From Physcomitrium patens (Eukaryota; Streptophyta; Bryopsida; Funariales; Funariaceae), in NCBI RefSeq assembly GCF_000002425.4, contig NC_037256.1:15719242-15783241 (forward strand): a stretch of DNA of 64,000 nt, read 5' to 3'. The translations under genes and the position numbers were made by a program. The first letter of the stretch is position 1; every line of letters begins with the position of its first letter. Positions 23,256 to 33,599 of the stretch are shown here, piece after piece. The notes under the pieces are model-generated. The model did not search any database. It saw nothing but the letters and a program-made list of their open reading frames with translations, and had not been told where the DNA came from.

Positions 23256-24422
23256 CCGGTAGGTCTCTAGACGTTATAGAGAACCCCAAACAACCCAATT
23301 TGCTAATCTTTGATACCGCTTTGTACTTACGATCTTGTATCCACTGATTGTCTTGTTAGATTAACCCAATAAATTTCATTCACTCCGCATACTCAATCCT
23401 ATAGACACCCTTTTAATTCTTCAATCACAGACGTAACTCGATTTCACAAAACAGTCAAGAGTAATCAAATCCACTTCATTAAAAAATCCCGATTCACCAT
23501 TACAACACTGACTTCAGCAATGATTGCATCAGTCTTCCCAAAACCCTATGAAGAAAAAAAAAAACCAATTCTCCGTCTTTTCTTCCCCGACTCGAAGCAT
23601 GAAGCTCCTCTCCAATCTCGGATCTTCAAAAAACCTCTAATAAAACCGAACTAGTAACCTTGAAAAAAAACTTGAAGCTAGCTCTTCGATCCAAAAAAAC
23701 CCCCCAATCTGAAAAAAAAATCCCCCCAAAAACTTATTCTCCCCCAAACCTTATCCTCTGAATTTCTTCAATCTTCCATCTTGGATCCGAAATTGGCTTC
23801 CACCGTCAGAGCTTAGATCCAAAATTGGCTCCCGCCGTCAGAGCTTTCTCCTCCGTTTTTACCTTTAAGAGATCCATTTACCGAAAACAACGTTCCCTGA
23901 AACGGCAGAGAGAATAGGACAGCCTGAAACAGAATCAAAACCCCGTACTCGGGTCTACATTGAGTAGCTCGACCAATTCAGGTCTCATATTGAGTAAGAT
24001 GCCCGTAGTAACCCAGATGTTCCCGTAATTGGATCAAATTGGTCCTTCGCGTCAGACTGGCTGAGGCCCGTAGTAAGACCTAGATTTTCCCGTAATTAGA
24101 CTGTATTGGATTGCCCGACCAATGCAGGTCTCATATTGGGTAAGAAGACCCGGATTGGATTCTTGAAATTGGATCCAATTGGCTCTTCGAACCAAGCTCA
24201 TCCGTCGTGTGAATTACTCCTTTCTCTTCTTACTGACTCCCGTTATTGGAATCGAATGGAGCATTTCAGTATCCCCCATCTGATTGTAACGGGGTGACTG
24301 AACCTGGCCACTCAGTATTTGCACTAGAGTTGGTCGTTGCTCCCAATATTCGAGGTAACTAAACATTAATAAAATTCCCCTTTGTTTATATTTTCAGGGT
24401 ATACTCGTGTTACAACACGACA
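23256..24422 (-). repeat. F1 5' LTR, fragment right of F2
   Basis: Continues the F1 LTR exactly where the 15723-15887 piece stops (CCGGTAGGTCTCTAG) and ends ACACGACA at 24422. It shares variants with the F1 3' LTR, including two GATCC..AATTGGCT copies near 23785-23830, supporting the pairing with 7567-8896. Confidence 0.8.
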
Positions 24423-25371
24423 CCGTCATTGTGACCTATGTCAGAGAATGGGTCGACATATTGGAACTTCAGCAATGCCCTCGATACCAATTCTGGCTCA
24501 AGTGCCTTTTGAAAAATGGAGAATCGATTTTTTGGGACCAATTGTACCAACTTCAAGAAATGGACAAAAACGGTATATACTGATAGCAACGGATTACGTA
24601 ACAAAATGGGCTGAAGTAGTAGCTACTAAAATCGATAGTGCAAGTACAGTAGCAACCTTTTTGTATGAAAATATTATTACACAATTTGATTGTCCACGAG
24701 AATTGGTTAGTAATCAAGAAACTTATTTTATAAATAATAAAATTGAAGCATTTATGGCTAAATACGAGATAAAACATTGTAAGACTACATCGTATCACTC
24801 TAGAGCCAATGGAAAAATGGAAAAGACTAATGGCCTTTTATGTAAAAATTTAACAAAAATAGTTTCAAGAGCAGGAATGTATTGAGACACTAAGTTATTC
24901 TCAGCTTTATAGGCATAGTATACTACGTATAAAGTTACTACCAATGCTACCCCTTTTCAATTGATTTATGGCCAGGAAGCAATATTACCTATTGAATTGG
25001 AAGTCCAAAGTTTAGGAATTGCTATAGATAATAGACTGGGAGATCAGGATTTATTACGGCACCGTTTAGAAGAATTGCAAAAATTGGATGAAACTAGAGT
25101 CAATGCATTAATGATAATAGAAACTATACAAAAATGAAGGAAGACTTATTATGATAGTAAGCTTAGACCAAAGGCTTTTATGCCAAATGATTTGGTACTT
25201 CTTTACGATAGTTGATTTAAAAAAAATTCAAGAAAATTTTAAGTTCGATGGTATAGGCTATATCGAATTATTGACGGATTTCCAAATGATTCAATACAAT
25301 TGGAAGATTTTATGGGTACTAAATTTATGACATGGATCAATGGCAATCGGCTTAAATTTTACTATACATAA
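24423..25371 (+). pseudogene. pol: Integrase part of pol of element G (Athila-like)
   Basis: Begins mid-integrase at the zinc region (HCDLCQRMGRH). The core follows with FLGPI, TKWAEVVATK, a second-Asp motif read as VSNQETYF (Asn for the usual Asp) and the Glu region SRANGKMEKTNG, then YGQEAILPIELEVQSL and a C-terminal region ending TAA at 25369-25371. At least four in-frame stops are present and the frame is unchanged between 24382 and 25369. The closest relative in the window is element D (58270-59317). Everything upstream was lost at the F1 boundary. Confidence 0.85.
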
Positions 25372-25489
25372 ACCCAGGATGAGTTTTCTATTACAAAAGT
25401 GAGAGTCGACCAAATTGATTGGACCATAGTAAGAAGTAAGAGAGGAGCTCTTGACAAGCATCGTGTTTTCTTTTGTGAATAAAGAAAAA

Positions 25490-25873
25490 ATGGCAAATAT
25501 AGTGTCTGAGAAAGCAAGGTTGGAGACCGATTGGAAGGAATGGCAAGAACGGCTGCAGGTAGAGGTTGCGATATTACAGACTAAACTAGCGGTATTAGCA
25601 AAGGAGGCCAATAATTTAGTATAGACCAATATACCAGTTTCAACGACAACACCTTCGAAGATATCTTTGAAACCAACAGAAGAATGGTAGAAGATGTTGG
25701 AGGAGGGTGACAATCAAATTATCTGACGTGAATCTCAGGTACGAGAATTGGATTTGTTGAATGAAGATCTAACGGCACGTTTGGATGGAGAACCCTCGAT
25801 CACTGAGGCTGATGAAAAAGATGTAAAGAAGAGAAGGTCACCAATTCAAAGGGTGGTAAGCCAATGGCATTGA
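25490..25873 (+). pseudogene. Remnant of the post-integrase coiled-coil ORF of element G
   Basis: About 127 codons in one frame with three or four stops. The end reads VRELDLLNEDLTARLDGEPS, matching VHELGEYNEDLSAHLRQEP at the end of D's extra ORF, and the first part is heptad-like and charged. Compared with D, most of the N-terminal domain is missing. Function unknown. Its presence in a second copy shows the extra ORF belongs to the family. Confidence 0.7.
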
Positions 25874-25955
25874 CTGAAGAAGCCAATGTTGCTACATCTT
25901 TATAAGTTGAGGCTAAATAATATTTGTGAAGACACTGCATAGTTAAGAGTAGGGC

Positions 25956-25996
25956 AATGTAGAATAGATAAATAAACTTTGTGGTAAGTTACTAGT
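25956..25996 (+). repeat. Start of G's 3' LTR, interrupted by H
   Basis: After the tract AGAGTAGGGCAA the sequence TGTAGAATAGATAAATA begins, equivalent to the D LTR start TGTAGAATAAGTAG. H is inserted 41 bases in, and the LTR resumes after 32406. Confidence 0.7.
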
Positions 25997-26557
25997 TGTC
26001 AAGGACAAGAACTCAATGAAAAAATAATTCAAACAAGTGAGCCTTCACTCAAAGAGAGGTAACAAAATATATATAAACAAGTATATATATTGAAAGAGAA
26101 ACTGGAATGGCTATTGCCAAAAGACAAGAAAACTAGAAACCCTTGAAACTAAACTAGAAGTAAGAAAAGAGTTGACAAGAGTGAAGAAGCCTTCACTCTT
26201 GTCTCTATATATACTCTCTAACTAGAAGCTACGTGGCGACGTTCTATAGGACCTCCAATATGTGTTGACTTTGTAGGGAACATGCCTTGACTTACAAGGC
26301 AAATTTTTCTATGTGTGGACCACATAGTTAGCTTGATCTTCAAGCTAACAACATGTGTGGCACATGGCCAACTTGTTGACCACGTTTCTAATCCAAAAAA
26401 TCAATTAAAGACACCTATGAAGTCAAATCAGCGTCTAGGAAGTTTTTAGGAAGCTTCTATATTAAATATTATAGAATTAACTTACTTTTATCTACTTTTA
26501 CTTACTTCTATCTATTTCTATATGTAATTATTAGCTTACATGATTATGGCCGTGACA
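25997..26557 (-). repeat. 3' LTR of H
   Basis: 561 bp, paired with 31844-32401 (558 bp). On the minus strand it starts TGTCACGGCC and has a TATA motif (TATATATAGAGAC) near 26205-26217. U3 contains only scattered GAA/TTC pairs, unlike A, B and C. The polypurine tract lies next to it at 26558. Confidence 0.9.
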
Positions 26558-26574
26558 TTTCCTCCCCTTCTAGG
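26558..26574 (-). promoter_or_regulatory. Polypurine tract of H
   Basis: Minus strand CTAGAAGGGGAGGAAA directly precedes the LTR start TGTCACGG. It corresponds to the AAAGGAGGGGATGA tract of B. Confidence 0.8.
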
Positions 26575-26598
26575 AACGAGTTCCACGAGGAGCGATCA

Positions 26599-27021
26599 TC
26601 ATATGTTGAAGAAATCTATGATGCGACGAATTGTATTCGCCACATACTCTGATCTCTGTTCTCTTTGAAGATGATTGATAGGGCCTCTCAACCATCGATA
26701 GTGTCCCATACCAGGGCGGGAAGACCACCCAGTTATTTGATCATTGTTGAGGCCTTCGTAACTTCCTTCGAATAGAATATTTGGAACACCATTAGGAGTT
26801 GTTCCTACTTCTAGCAAAATCACCAAACATCAGGAGTCCCTTCCCAAATCATGATACCAAACGCGTTGTATCTCACCATCTATTGGAGGAAGAACATGTC
26901 ATTCTTGAAGATCTTCATCTCGATTGCGTCGTCTTAAAGGTTGTGACAATCGTAATGTCTCGTCCGGCAGGTCAGCAAATGAAGGCTCTTGAGTTGAATC
27001 CGCTGGTTGTTGGTTCTCCAT
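26599..27021 (-). pseudogene. H ORF3: small ORF between chromodomain and polypurine tract
   Basis: About 140 codons from an ATG at 27021, with one TGA (about 26900; CGA expected). The N-terminal half contains an arginine-rich RRRNRDED patch, and the C-terminal half reads GHYRWLRGPINHLQREQRSE with a hydrophobic tail IRRIIDFF. B and C have GHYRWLQG.MNHLPR.QQLEF and RQIFIFLRWY at the same place. No known family is recognised. Position and pattern match in three diverged elements. Confidence 0.75.
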
Positions 27022-27136
27022 CTCCTGAGCGCCACTACTACAACGAAGCTATGAACAAGAATTGAAAGTAGAATGTTATCTTGCCTAGATGTTGTTTCTT
27101 TTATAAAGAAGGTTTTCATCTTGATTTTGATGGATG

Positions 27137-30100
27137 TCATCGATGAAAAGCCTCCACCACCTTTGCTGCATTTGCAAGATTCTTTACTGGCTCCCATGTG
27201 CATTCACTAATATCATATCCGCACCAATGGACAAGATATTCTAATTTATTTCGGCGCCGACTTGAATCTAAGACTTCTTCTACTTCAAACTCTTCATTAT
27301 TGTTCACTTCTATAGGATGAGGTGGAGCTTGTCATCTTCTTGGTATGTCCACTGTATTGTATGGTTCAAGAAGAGACACGTGGAATACTGAATGGATTTA
27401 AATTGACTCTGGTAGATCTAAACGATATACAACTGGATTGATTTGTGTAGAAATAGAAAATGGTCGCAGCCTTCGATAGTCCAACTTGTCATAAGGACGA
27501 GTAGTCTTGATATTGCGACGAAGTAGCCATACCTTATCACCCAAGATGAATGATGGTTGTTCCTTTCAATAGACATCTGCGTTGGCTTTTTGCTGTTCTT
27601 GAGCCTCTTTTAACTGCACCTTCATCGTTGCATGTAGCTCTCATAAATAAATTGCCAAATCTTTCGCAGCAGGATTATCAACTTTTGAAAAGTCAAAAGT
27701 ATTAAGTCGTGGATGATAACCATAATTAGCAAAGAAAGGTGTTTTTTTTGTAGAAGAATGTACCGTGTTATTGTAAGCAAACTCTGCCAATGGCAAAAGA
27801 ATTGTCCAATCATCTTGTTGGTAATTAATGGTACATCTTAAATATTGCTCCAAAACTTGATTAACACGCTCCGTTTGTCCATCAGTTTGAGGATGGAATA
27901 CCGAAGATAGTTTTATATCCACTTTAAGAAACTTGAAAAGAATCTGCCAAAATTTTGATACAAATTGAGTTCCACTATCTGATATAATATCCTTGGGTAA
28001 TCCATAATAGGGATAGATATTGTCAAGAAAGAGCTTAACTGTTTCTTTTCCTGTGATAGTTTTGTACATGGTACAAAATATGCCATCTTGGTAAAACGAT
28101 CTACTATCATGAATATAGAGTCATAAGAACCTGAGATTGGAAGATCCGTGATGAAGTCCATAGAAAGAGAAGACCATGGTTGTTCTGGAATGAGTAATAG
28201 CTAAAAAAGTCCAAAAGGTTAATGACGAGGAGTTTTCGATCTTGAGCAAACATCACATGATTGTACAAAATCTTTAACTGCCTTCCACATTTGAGGCCAC
28301 CAAAAATCCCTAGATATCAGCTCCAAAGTCTTATTATATCCAAAATGTCCTGCTACTGGGAAGTTGTGACGAGCTTGAAGAACACGTAAATGTGCTTCTC
28401 CTTCTGGAACATATAGGCGTCCTTCAAAATAGAGTAGGTTGTTCTTGAATTCAAATTTACATGGATCATGAGATTTAGAAAAATTGTTCTTGATATCATG
28501 AATAAGAGGGTCTAAAGACATACTTAACTGGACTTGCTTAAAAAAAGTTAAATCAACAGTCAATGTTGATTTTATTGCTCGAAGATGAAATTATTCCGGC
28601 TTCAAGAGAATCATTCTTTGTTGCTCAAAAGCTGCATCTCATTCTTTTGGTGCAAGATAAGAACGTCTAGACAAGGCAATGGATAAACCTTATTATTTTC
28701 CTGATCGATAAGTAATGATGAACTCGAATCTTAATAAAGACATGCTCCAACGTGCTTGGCGACAATTTAATACGCATGCTGACATAAAATATTCGAGGTT
28801 CTTGTGATTCGTATACACGATGACTGGACTGGAAGCGCCTTCTAGATAATGATGCCATTCTTGAAAAGAATCCACAATTGCAAGAAGTTCTTTGTCGTGG
28901 ATCTCATAATTGATTTCTGTTGCTGAGAATTTTCTTGAATGAAAGGCTACTGGATGAAGTTTGTCATCAGTTCTCATTTGTGATAAAACCGCATCCAGAG
29001 CAAAGTCCGATGCATCTATTTCGATAAAGAATGCTTTGGAAAAATCAACACGATACAAGATTGATGCAGAAACAAACGCTGTCTTCAAAGATTCAAAAGC
29101 AACTTCCGCTTCTTGATTCCATTGGAGTTTGTCTTTACAAGTCAAATGTGTAAGTGGAGCTGCAACTCGAGAGAAGACTTTGATGAAGATCCAATAGTAG
29201 TTGGCAAATCCCAAAAAACATTGGACATCTCTTACCGTTTTTAGGATCTTCCAGTCTATAATAGTTTGAACTTTCTTAGGATCCATCATAAGTCCATCAT
29301 TTACAATGATGTAACCCAAGAAATCGAATTGAGTAGTGTGGAATATACACTTTTTTATCTTGGCATAGAGTCCTGCATCTCTTAATTTTTGTAACACACA
29401 ACGAACATGAAGTTCATATTCTTTTAGATTCTTAGAATAGATCAAGATGTCGTCTAGATAACAGACCACAAAATCGTCCAAAAACTCGTGAAAAACATCA
29501 TTCATTAGATGTTGAAAAGCTGCTAGTGCATTTGTAAGTCCAAAAGGTATGACGTTGTATTCAAAATGTCCATACCTAGTTCGAAACGCAGTCTTCCATT
29601 CATCTCCTTCTTTGATGCGTACTAGATTGTATGCTCTCCAAAGATCTATTTTTGTATAGATCTTAACTTGATTCAGCTGATCAAGAAGTCCAGATATTAA
29701 AGGTAGTGGATACCTGTTCTTGATGGTAATCTTGTTGAGTCCTCGATAATCAACACTTATCCGCAATGATCCATCTTTTTTCTTCACAAATAGAATTGGA
29801 GCTCCTACCGGAGATTTAGAATGGCATATAAAATTCTTGGCTAGATTTTCTTCAATATACTCCTTGAGTTCAGCCAACTCATTTTGTGATAAACTGTAGA
29901 TTGGTCAGAATGGCGGTTGTGCTCCTTCTTGAAGGTCAATTGAGCAATCATAGGGACGATGTTTTGGGAGTGTATCCGCATTCTTTTTTTCAAATACATC
30001 TTGAAATTCTTGATATTGGCTTGGAATGCCACTTGAAGTCTTTTCACTAGTAGAAATGGGTGTAGCATAAATAATGTATGGTGATTCTTCCATAGCAGCA

Positions 30101-30668
30101 TGCAAGAAAGCTTTTGCACCTATAAATACGGGTTTAATTGAACTAGACTTATGACTCTCTACTTACTTACTCTCTACTTACTTAACTACACTATTAGTTA
30201 TACTTTTAGAGAAAGTAAGAGTTCGAGAAATCCAGTCTATTTGAGGGTTGTATTTTTCTAACCATGATAAACCTAAAATGATTGGATTAGAGGGAGATCT
30301 AATGATATTAAATATTACAAAACTATTATGACCATTGATTAATACTTCTTTAGGAAGGGTTTCGTGAGTAATATCTCTAAAAGACAATGGATGATGATCT
30401 AAGACTTCTACATGAACAAGTTTAGTTTTCTTTACTAAAGATATGCTATATCTTTTAATAAATTCTTTATCTAAATAACACGCTGAGGCTCCTAAATCTA
30501 ACAAGGCAGAGACTTTGTAATGTTTAGGTCCTTAAATAACATTTAATGTAAAACAAAGAGAGGGCTCTGAGAAGAGAATAGGACCTTTATCAGAAGTTGT
30601 GCAAGGTTCCAGCCGCACGGTCCCTATTGTAGCTGGACAAACTCGTTTTCCGACATATTATCTTCTTT
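27137..30668 (-). pseudogene. pol: H pol: protease, RT, RNase H, integrase, chromodomain (broken)
   Basis: Opens in the -1 frame over the gag stop (CPATIGTVRLE). Domains in order: protease with LDLGASACYLD (30500; Ser of DSGA changed), RT ([12 protein letters not shown]; catalytic YLDDILIYSKN near 29450), RNase H ([21 protein letters not shown]), integrase zinc region (HFGYNKTLEL, CDVCSRSK near 28240), integrase core ([29 protein letters not shown]) and a chromodomain (EYLVHWCGYDISE...W) ending TGA at 27137. Two open blocks of 394 and 114 codons survive. A 1-base frameshift lies near 28070 in integrase, and several TGA/TAA stops are present. Confidence 0.88.
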
Positions 30669-31631
30669 CACAGCCATACTCCTCATTTTGTAATTGTGTC
30701 GTTTCTTTGGACAATATTGAGCAGTGTGCTTTGGTTCTCCATAATATAAACATAATCCTTCTTGACGACGATAAGTCTTTTCTTGCTCAGTAAGAAGTTT
30801 GAAACGTACTGCATCAATTTGCATATCCTCTACTTCCGAATGTATGTATTGAAGAGGTGTTGATGTTGCCATTGAATTATAGTAATGTTGAGGTCCACTT
30901 GTACGGTTCTCAGATCAATATTCAAAAAGGTGATTGTCGCACTTCATAGCAAAGTCAATTGCTTGACTCAATGTTTGAGGATCAGATAAGTTGAGCATTA
31001 ATTTTTTTACCTCATATTGTAATCGGTAGAAAAATTGGCTAATAAGTGCAACATCATTCCACTTGATATCAGTTGCAAGTTGTCAAAATTATGAAGCATA
31101 TAACGTTACTGATCGATTGTCTTGTCGTAAAATACGGATCTTATTGGTTGCAACACAAATTGCATCATGTTTACCACACATGGATCGAAACTCCACCAAA
31201 AAAGCCTCTAGATTATCTAATATTGGATCTCGTCATTCAAGAAAAGATAAAAACCACGATAGTGCCGAATCTGAAAGAAGCGTACCAATGAATCTAACTT
31301 GTGATCCTGGAGTTGGATAGCTTTGGAGTTGAAGTTCAATCATAAGTTACACTTGATTAATAAATCCTCGAAACTTAGATCTGGTGCCATCAAACTTCTC
31401 GAGTAGGGCAATTCTTGGTTATCTAACGTTTGAACGACGTTCCACTATAGGAGAAAGGACATGGTTTGGTGCAGATGTTGAAGCAGCTCCAACCATTTCT
31501 ATATCTTCACTTCCTGCTAATCTTGTTGCTCCTTGTGGTGGTAAATTGAGCTGATGCATTGCAAGCATTAACTCCTTTAATTGCTCTTGTATTTGTGCCA
31601 TTGCACTCTTCATTTCAACAAGTTTTGGCAC
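30624..31631 (-). pseudogene. gag: H gag (broken)
   Basis: From MPKLVEMKSAMAQ at 31631 to TAG at 30626-30624 in one frame (336 codons), with several stops. It contains a capsid-like region (FDGTRSKFRGF near 31395) and a CCHC knuckle CLYYGEPKHTAQYC whose second cysteine has become Tyr (about 30755-30715). The end ENEFVQLQ-TAG is the family-wide gag terminus overlapping pol. Confidence 0.8.
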
Positions 31632-31843
31632 GATAACACTTAGAAGAAAGAAGATGTCTAATATCGCTCAAGACAAATAGAAGAGAGGATTTGCGGACAA
31701 AGAAAATACTAAGGACAATATCAGTTTAGAAGAGGGTAATCCGCAACTTCTAATACGCTTATATCTTATCAAGAAAAAGGGGTAATCCACTCTTAATCAA
31801 GATTAGACAAAGCTCTGATATTGTAGGTGTACTCTTGTCAATC
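31632..31843 (-). other. H leader with primer site and two hairpins
   Basis: The primer-binding site (minus strand CAATATCAGAGC, compare TGGTATCAGAGC for initiator Met tRNA) is at 31812-31823, 20 bases inside the LTR. Hairpin one spans 31775-31794 (AAGAG/CTTTT with one wobble, loop TGGATTACCC). Hairpin two spans 31726-31753 (TTAGAAG/CTTCTAA, loop TTGCGGATTACCCT). Confidence 0.75.
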
Positions 31844-32401
31844 TGTCAAGTATAAGAACTCGATGAAAAAACAATTCAAACAAGTGAGCCTTCACTCAAA
31901 GAGAGGTAACGAAATATATATAAACAAGTATATATATTGAAAGAAAAACTGAAATGGCTATTGCCAAAAGACAAGAAAACTAGAGATCCTTGAAACTAGA
32001 CTAAAAGCAAGAAAGGAGTTGACAAGAGTGAAGAAGCCTTCACTCTTGTCTCTATATATACTCTCTAATTAGGGGCTACGTGGCAACGTTCTATAGGACC
32101 TCCAATATGTGTTGACTTTGTAGGGCACATGCCTTGACTTACAAGGCAAGTTTTTCTTACTGTGGGCCACATAGTTAGCTTGATCTTGAAGCTAACATGT
32201 GTGGCACATGGCCAACTTATTGACCACGTTTCTAATCCAAAAAGTCAATTAAAGACACTTGTGAAGTCAAAGTAGCGTCTAGGAAGTTTCTAAGAAGCTT
32301 TTATATTAAATATTATAGAATTAACTTACTTTTATCTACTTTTACTTACTTCTACCTATTTCTATATGTAATTATTAGCTTACATGATTATGGCCGTGAC
32401 A
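31844..32401 (-). repeat. 5' LTR of H
   Basis: 558 bp, collinear with 25997-26557. Its outer edge is adjacent to CTAGT at 32402-32406, the second copy of the target duplication. Confidence 0.9.
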
Positions 32402-32406
32402 CTAGT

Positions 32407-32770
32407 TGGTTATTGATAACCTTGAGAATTAGACTGATGGTTAGGCAGTTTACTTGGTAATATTAAATTGTTAGTGGAATAAATAGTTAAGAATTCAAAG
32501 AGTCATAACCTTTGGAATCCATTGGCCAACGGATCATCTTTTTGGTAGGATAAAGAAATTGAAGAAAGAAAAATCGAGAGCCAGACTTTGAGAGTCGTAA
32601 GTCGAGATATTGAATTCTGTGTGATGAATTAAAAAATTGAATATAATAAGTAAGCGAGAGATGAATTCATAAGAATATAGAAGTATTGTTGAATTGATAG
32701 TCGTAGAATAGATTATGGGTTGAATTAAGATGGAAGTAGTAAGCCTTAGTGTTTTGTAGTTTGATATTTG
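32407..32770 (+). repeat. Rest of G's 3' LTR
   Basis: Continuation of the G LTR after H (TGGTTATTGATAACC...). No second copy exists in the window and similarity to the D LTR is weak, so the right boundary is a guess. It has no coding content. Confidence 0.4.
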
Positions 32771-33069
32771 ATTTTAGATAGTCAGAGTACATTCAATTGT
32801 GACAATAACAAATCCAATTCATATAACGAGTCTTTCCTCGTGTTCGAACCCACCTCTATTAGTTCAATTGCTTTGGTATATCAAATCTTGAATGCAACGA
32901 GAACAACAATCAACAATGAAGAGCATGAAGATGTTGATGATATTAGCGATGAGGATTATCAATCTTTGAATAATAAATGATTATCTAGAAAAGAAAAGAA
33001 GGTTGGAAGAGACCATGGAATACAACAAGTTGAGTCTTCTTCAAATGAAAGGAGATATCTTTTGAGATA

Positions 33070-33564
33070 TAGAAAATAATGTGGCAAATGGTGGAAGAAT
33101 CAAATCTTTCCTCAAGTAAGTGAAGAACATACCAATGTTGTACTTCTTACTGATGCATTGAGTTTGTCATGGAAGAAGAACATCAATCACTCATGGACAA
33201 TGGAACATAAGAATTGACTCAACTTCCATCAAATCAAGCTTCAATTGGTTGTAAGTGGATGTTTAGAACAAAGAGGAATGCAATGGGTAATGTTATGAGG
33301 TATAAGGCAAGATTGGTTGCCAAAGGCTACCCACAAGTTACTGGTGTTGATTTTAATGAGATATTTACTCTCGTAGCCAAATTCACCACCATTAGAACCA
33401 TTGTCACAATTGGAATAGCAATGGACTTGGAGATGCATCAAATAGATGTGAAGATGGCTTTCTTGAATGGAGAATTGAAAGAAGACATCTACATGAATCA
33501 ACCTCAAGGATTTATTGAAGAGGGTATTGTCAAGTACATAACTTTACTTCTTAAAATAGAATAA
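33070..33564 (+). pseudogene. Ty1/copia reverse-transcriptase fragment
   Basis: The open piece 33214-33564 carries the start of the copia-type RT: IGCKWMFRTKRNAMG, YKARLVAKGYPQVTGVDF, then DVKMAFLNGELKEDIYMNQP, a hallmark order of RVT_2 proteins. The preceding 150 bases resemble the copia linker in shifted frames. No integrase, RNase H or LTR is recognisable. The sequence stops being copia-like near 33535. It is an isolated old fragment. Confidence 0.85.
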
Positions 33565-33599
33565 ACTATCACTAAAATTATATTCTTGATACCATGTAT

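Larger units (their letters stand above)
7567..24422 (-). mobile_element. Element F1, Ty3/gypsy, minus strand, carrying two insertions
   Basis: 3' LTR at 7567-8896, pol 8959-13635, gag-protease 13611-15683, and a 5' LTR split into 15723-15887 and 23256-24422 by the nested element F2. A solo LTR (10780-11951) interrupts RNase H. The outer flanks, TACGT on the left and CCGTC on the right, do not match, so there is no target-site duplication. The left neighbour is a truncated element E and the right neighbour a truncated element G, pointing to a rearrangement at or after insertion. Confidence 0.8.
25997..32401 (-). mobile_element. Element H, complete chromodomain-type Ty3/gypsy on the minus strand
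   Basis: Two LTRs (25997-26557 and 31844-32401) with TG...CA ends, perfect 5-base target duplication CTAGT (25992-25996 and 32402-32406), polypurine tract, ORF3, pol, gag, leader and primer site in the expected minus-strand order. It sits in the 3' LTR of element G. Gag and pol are broken by stops and one frameshift. Confidence 0.93.
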
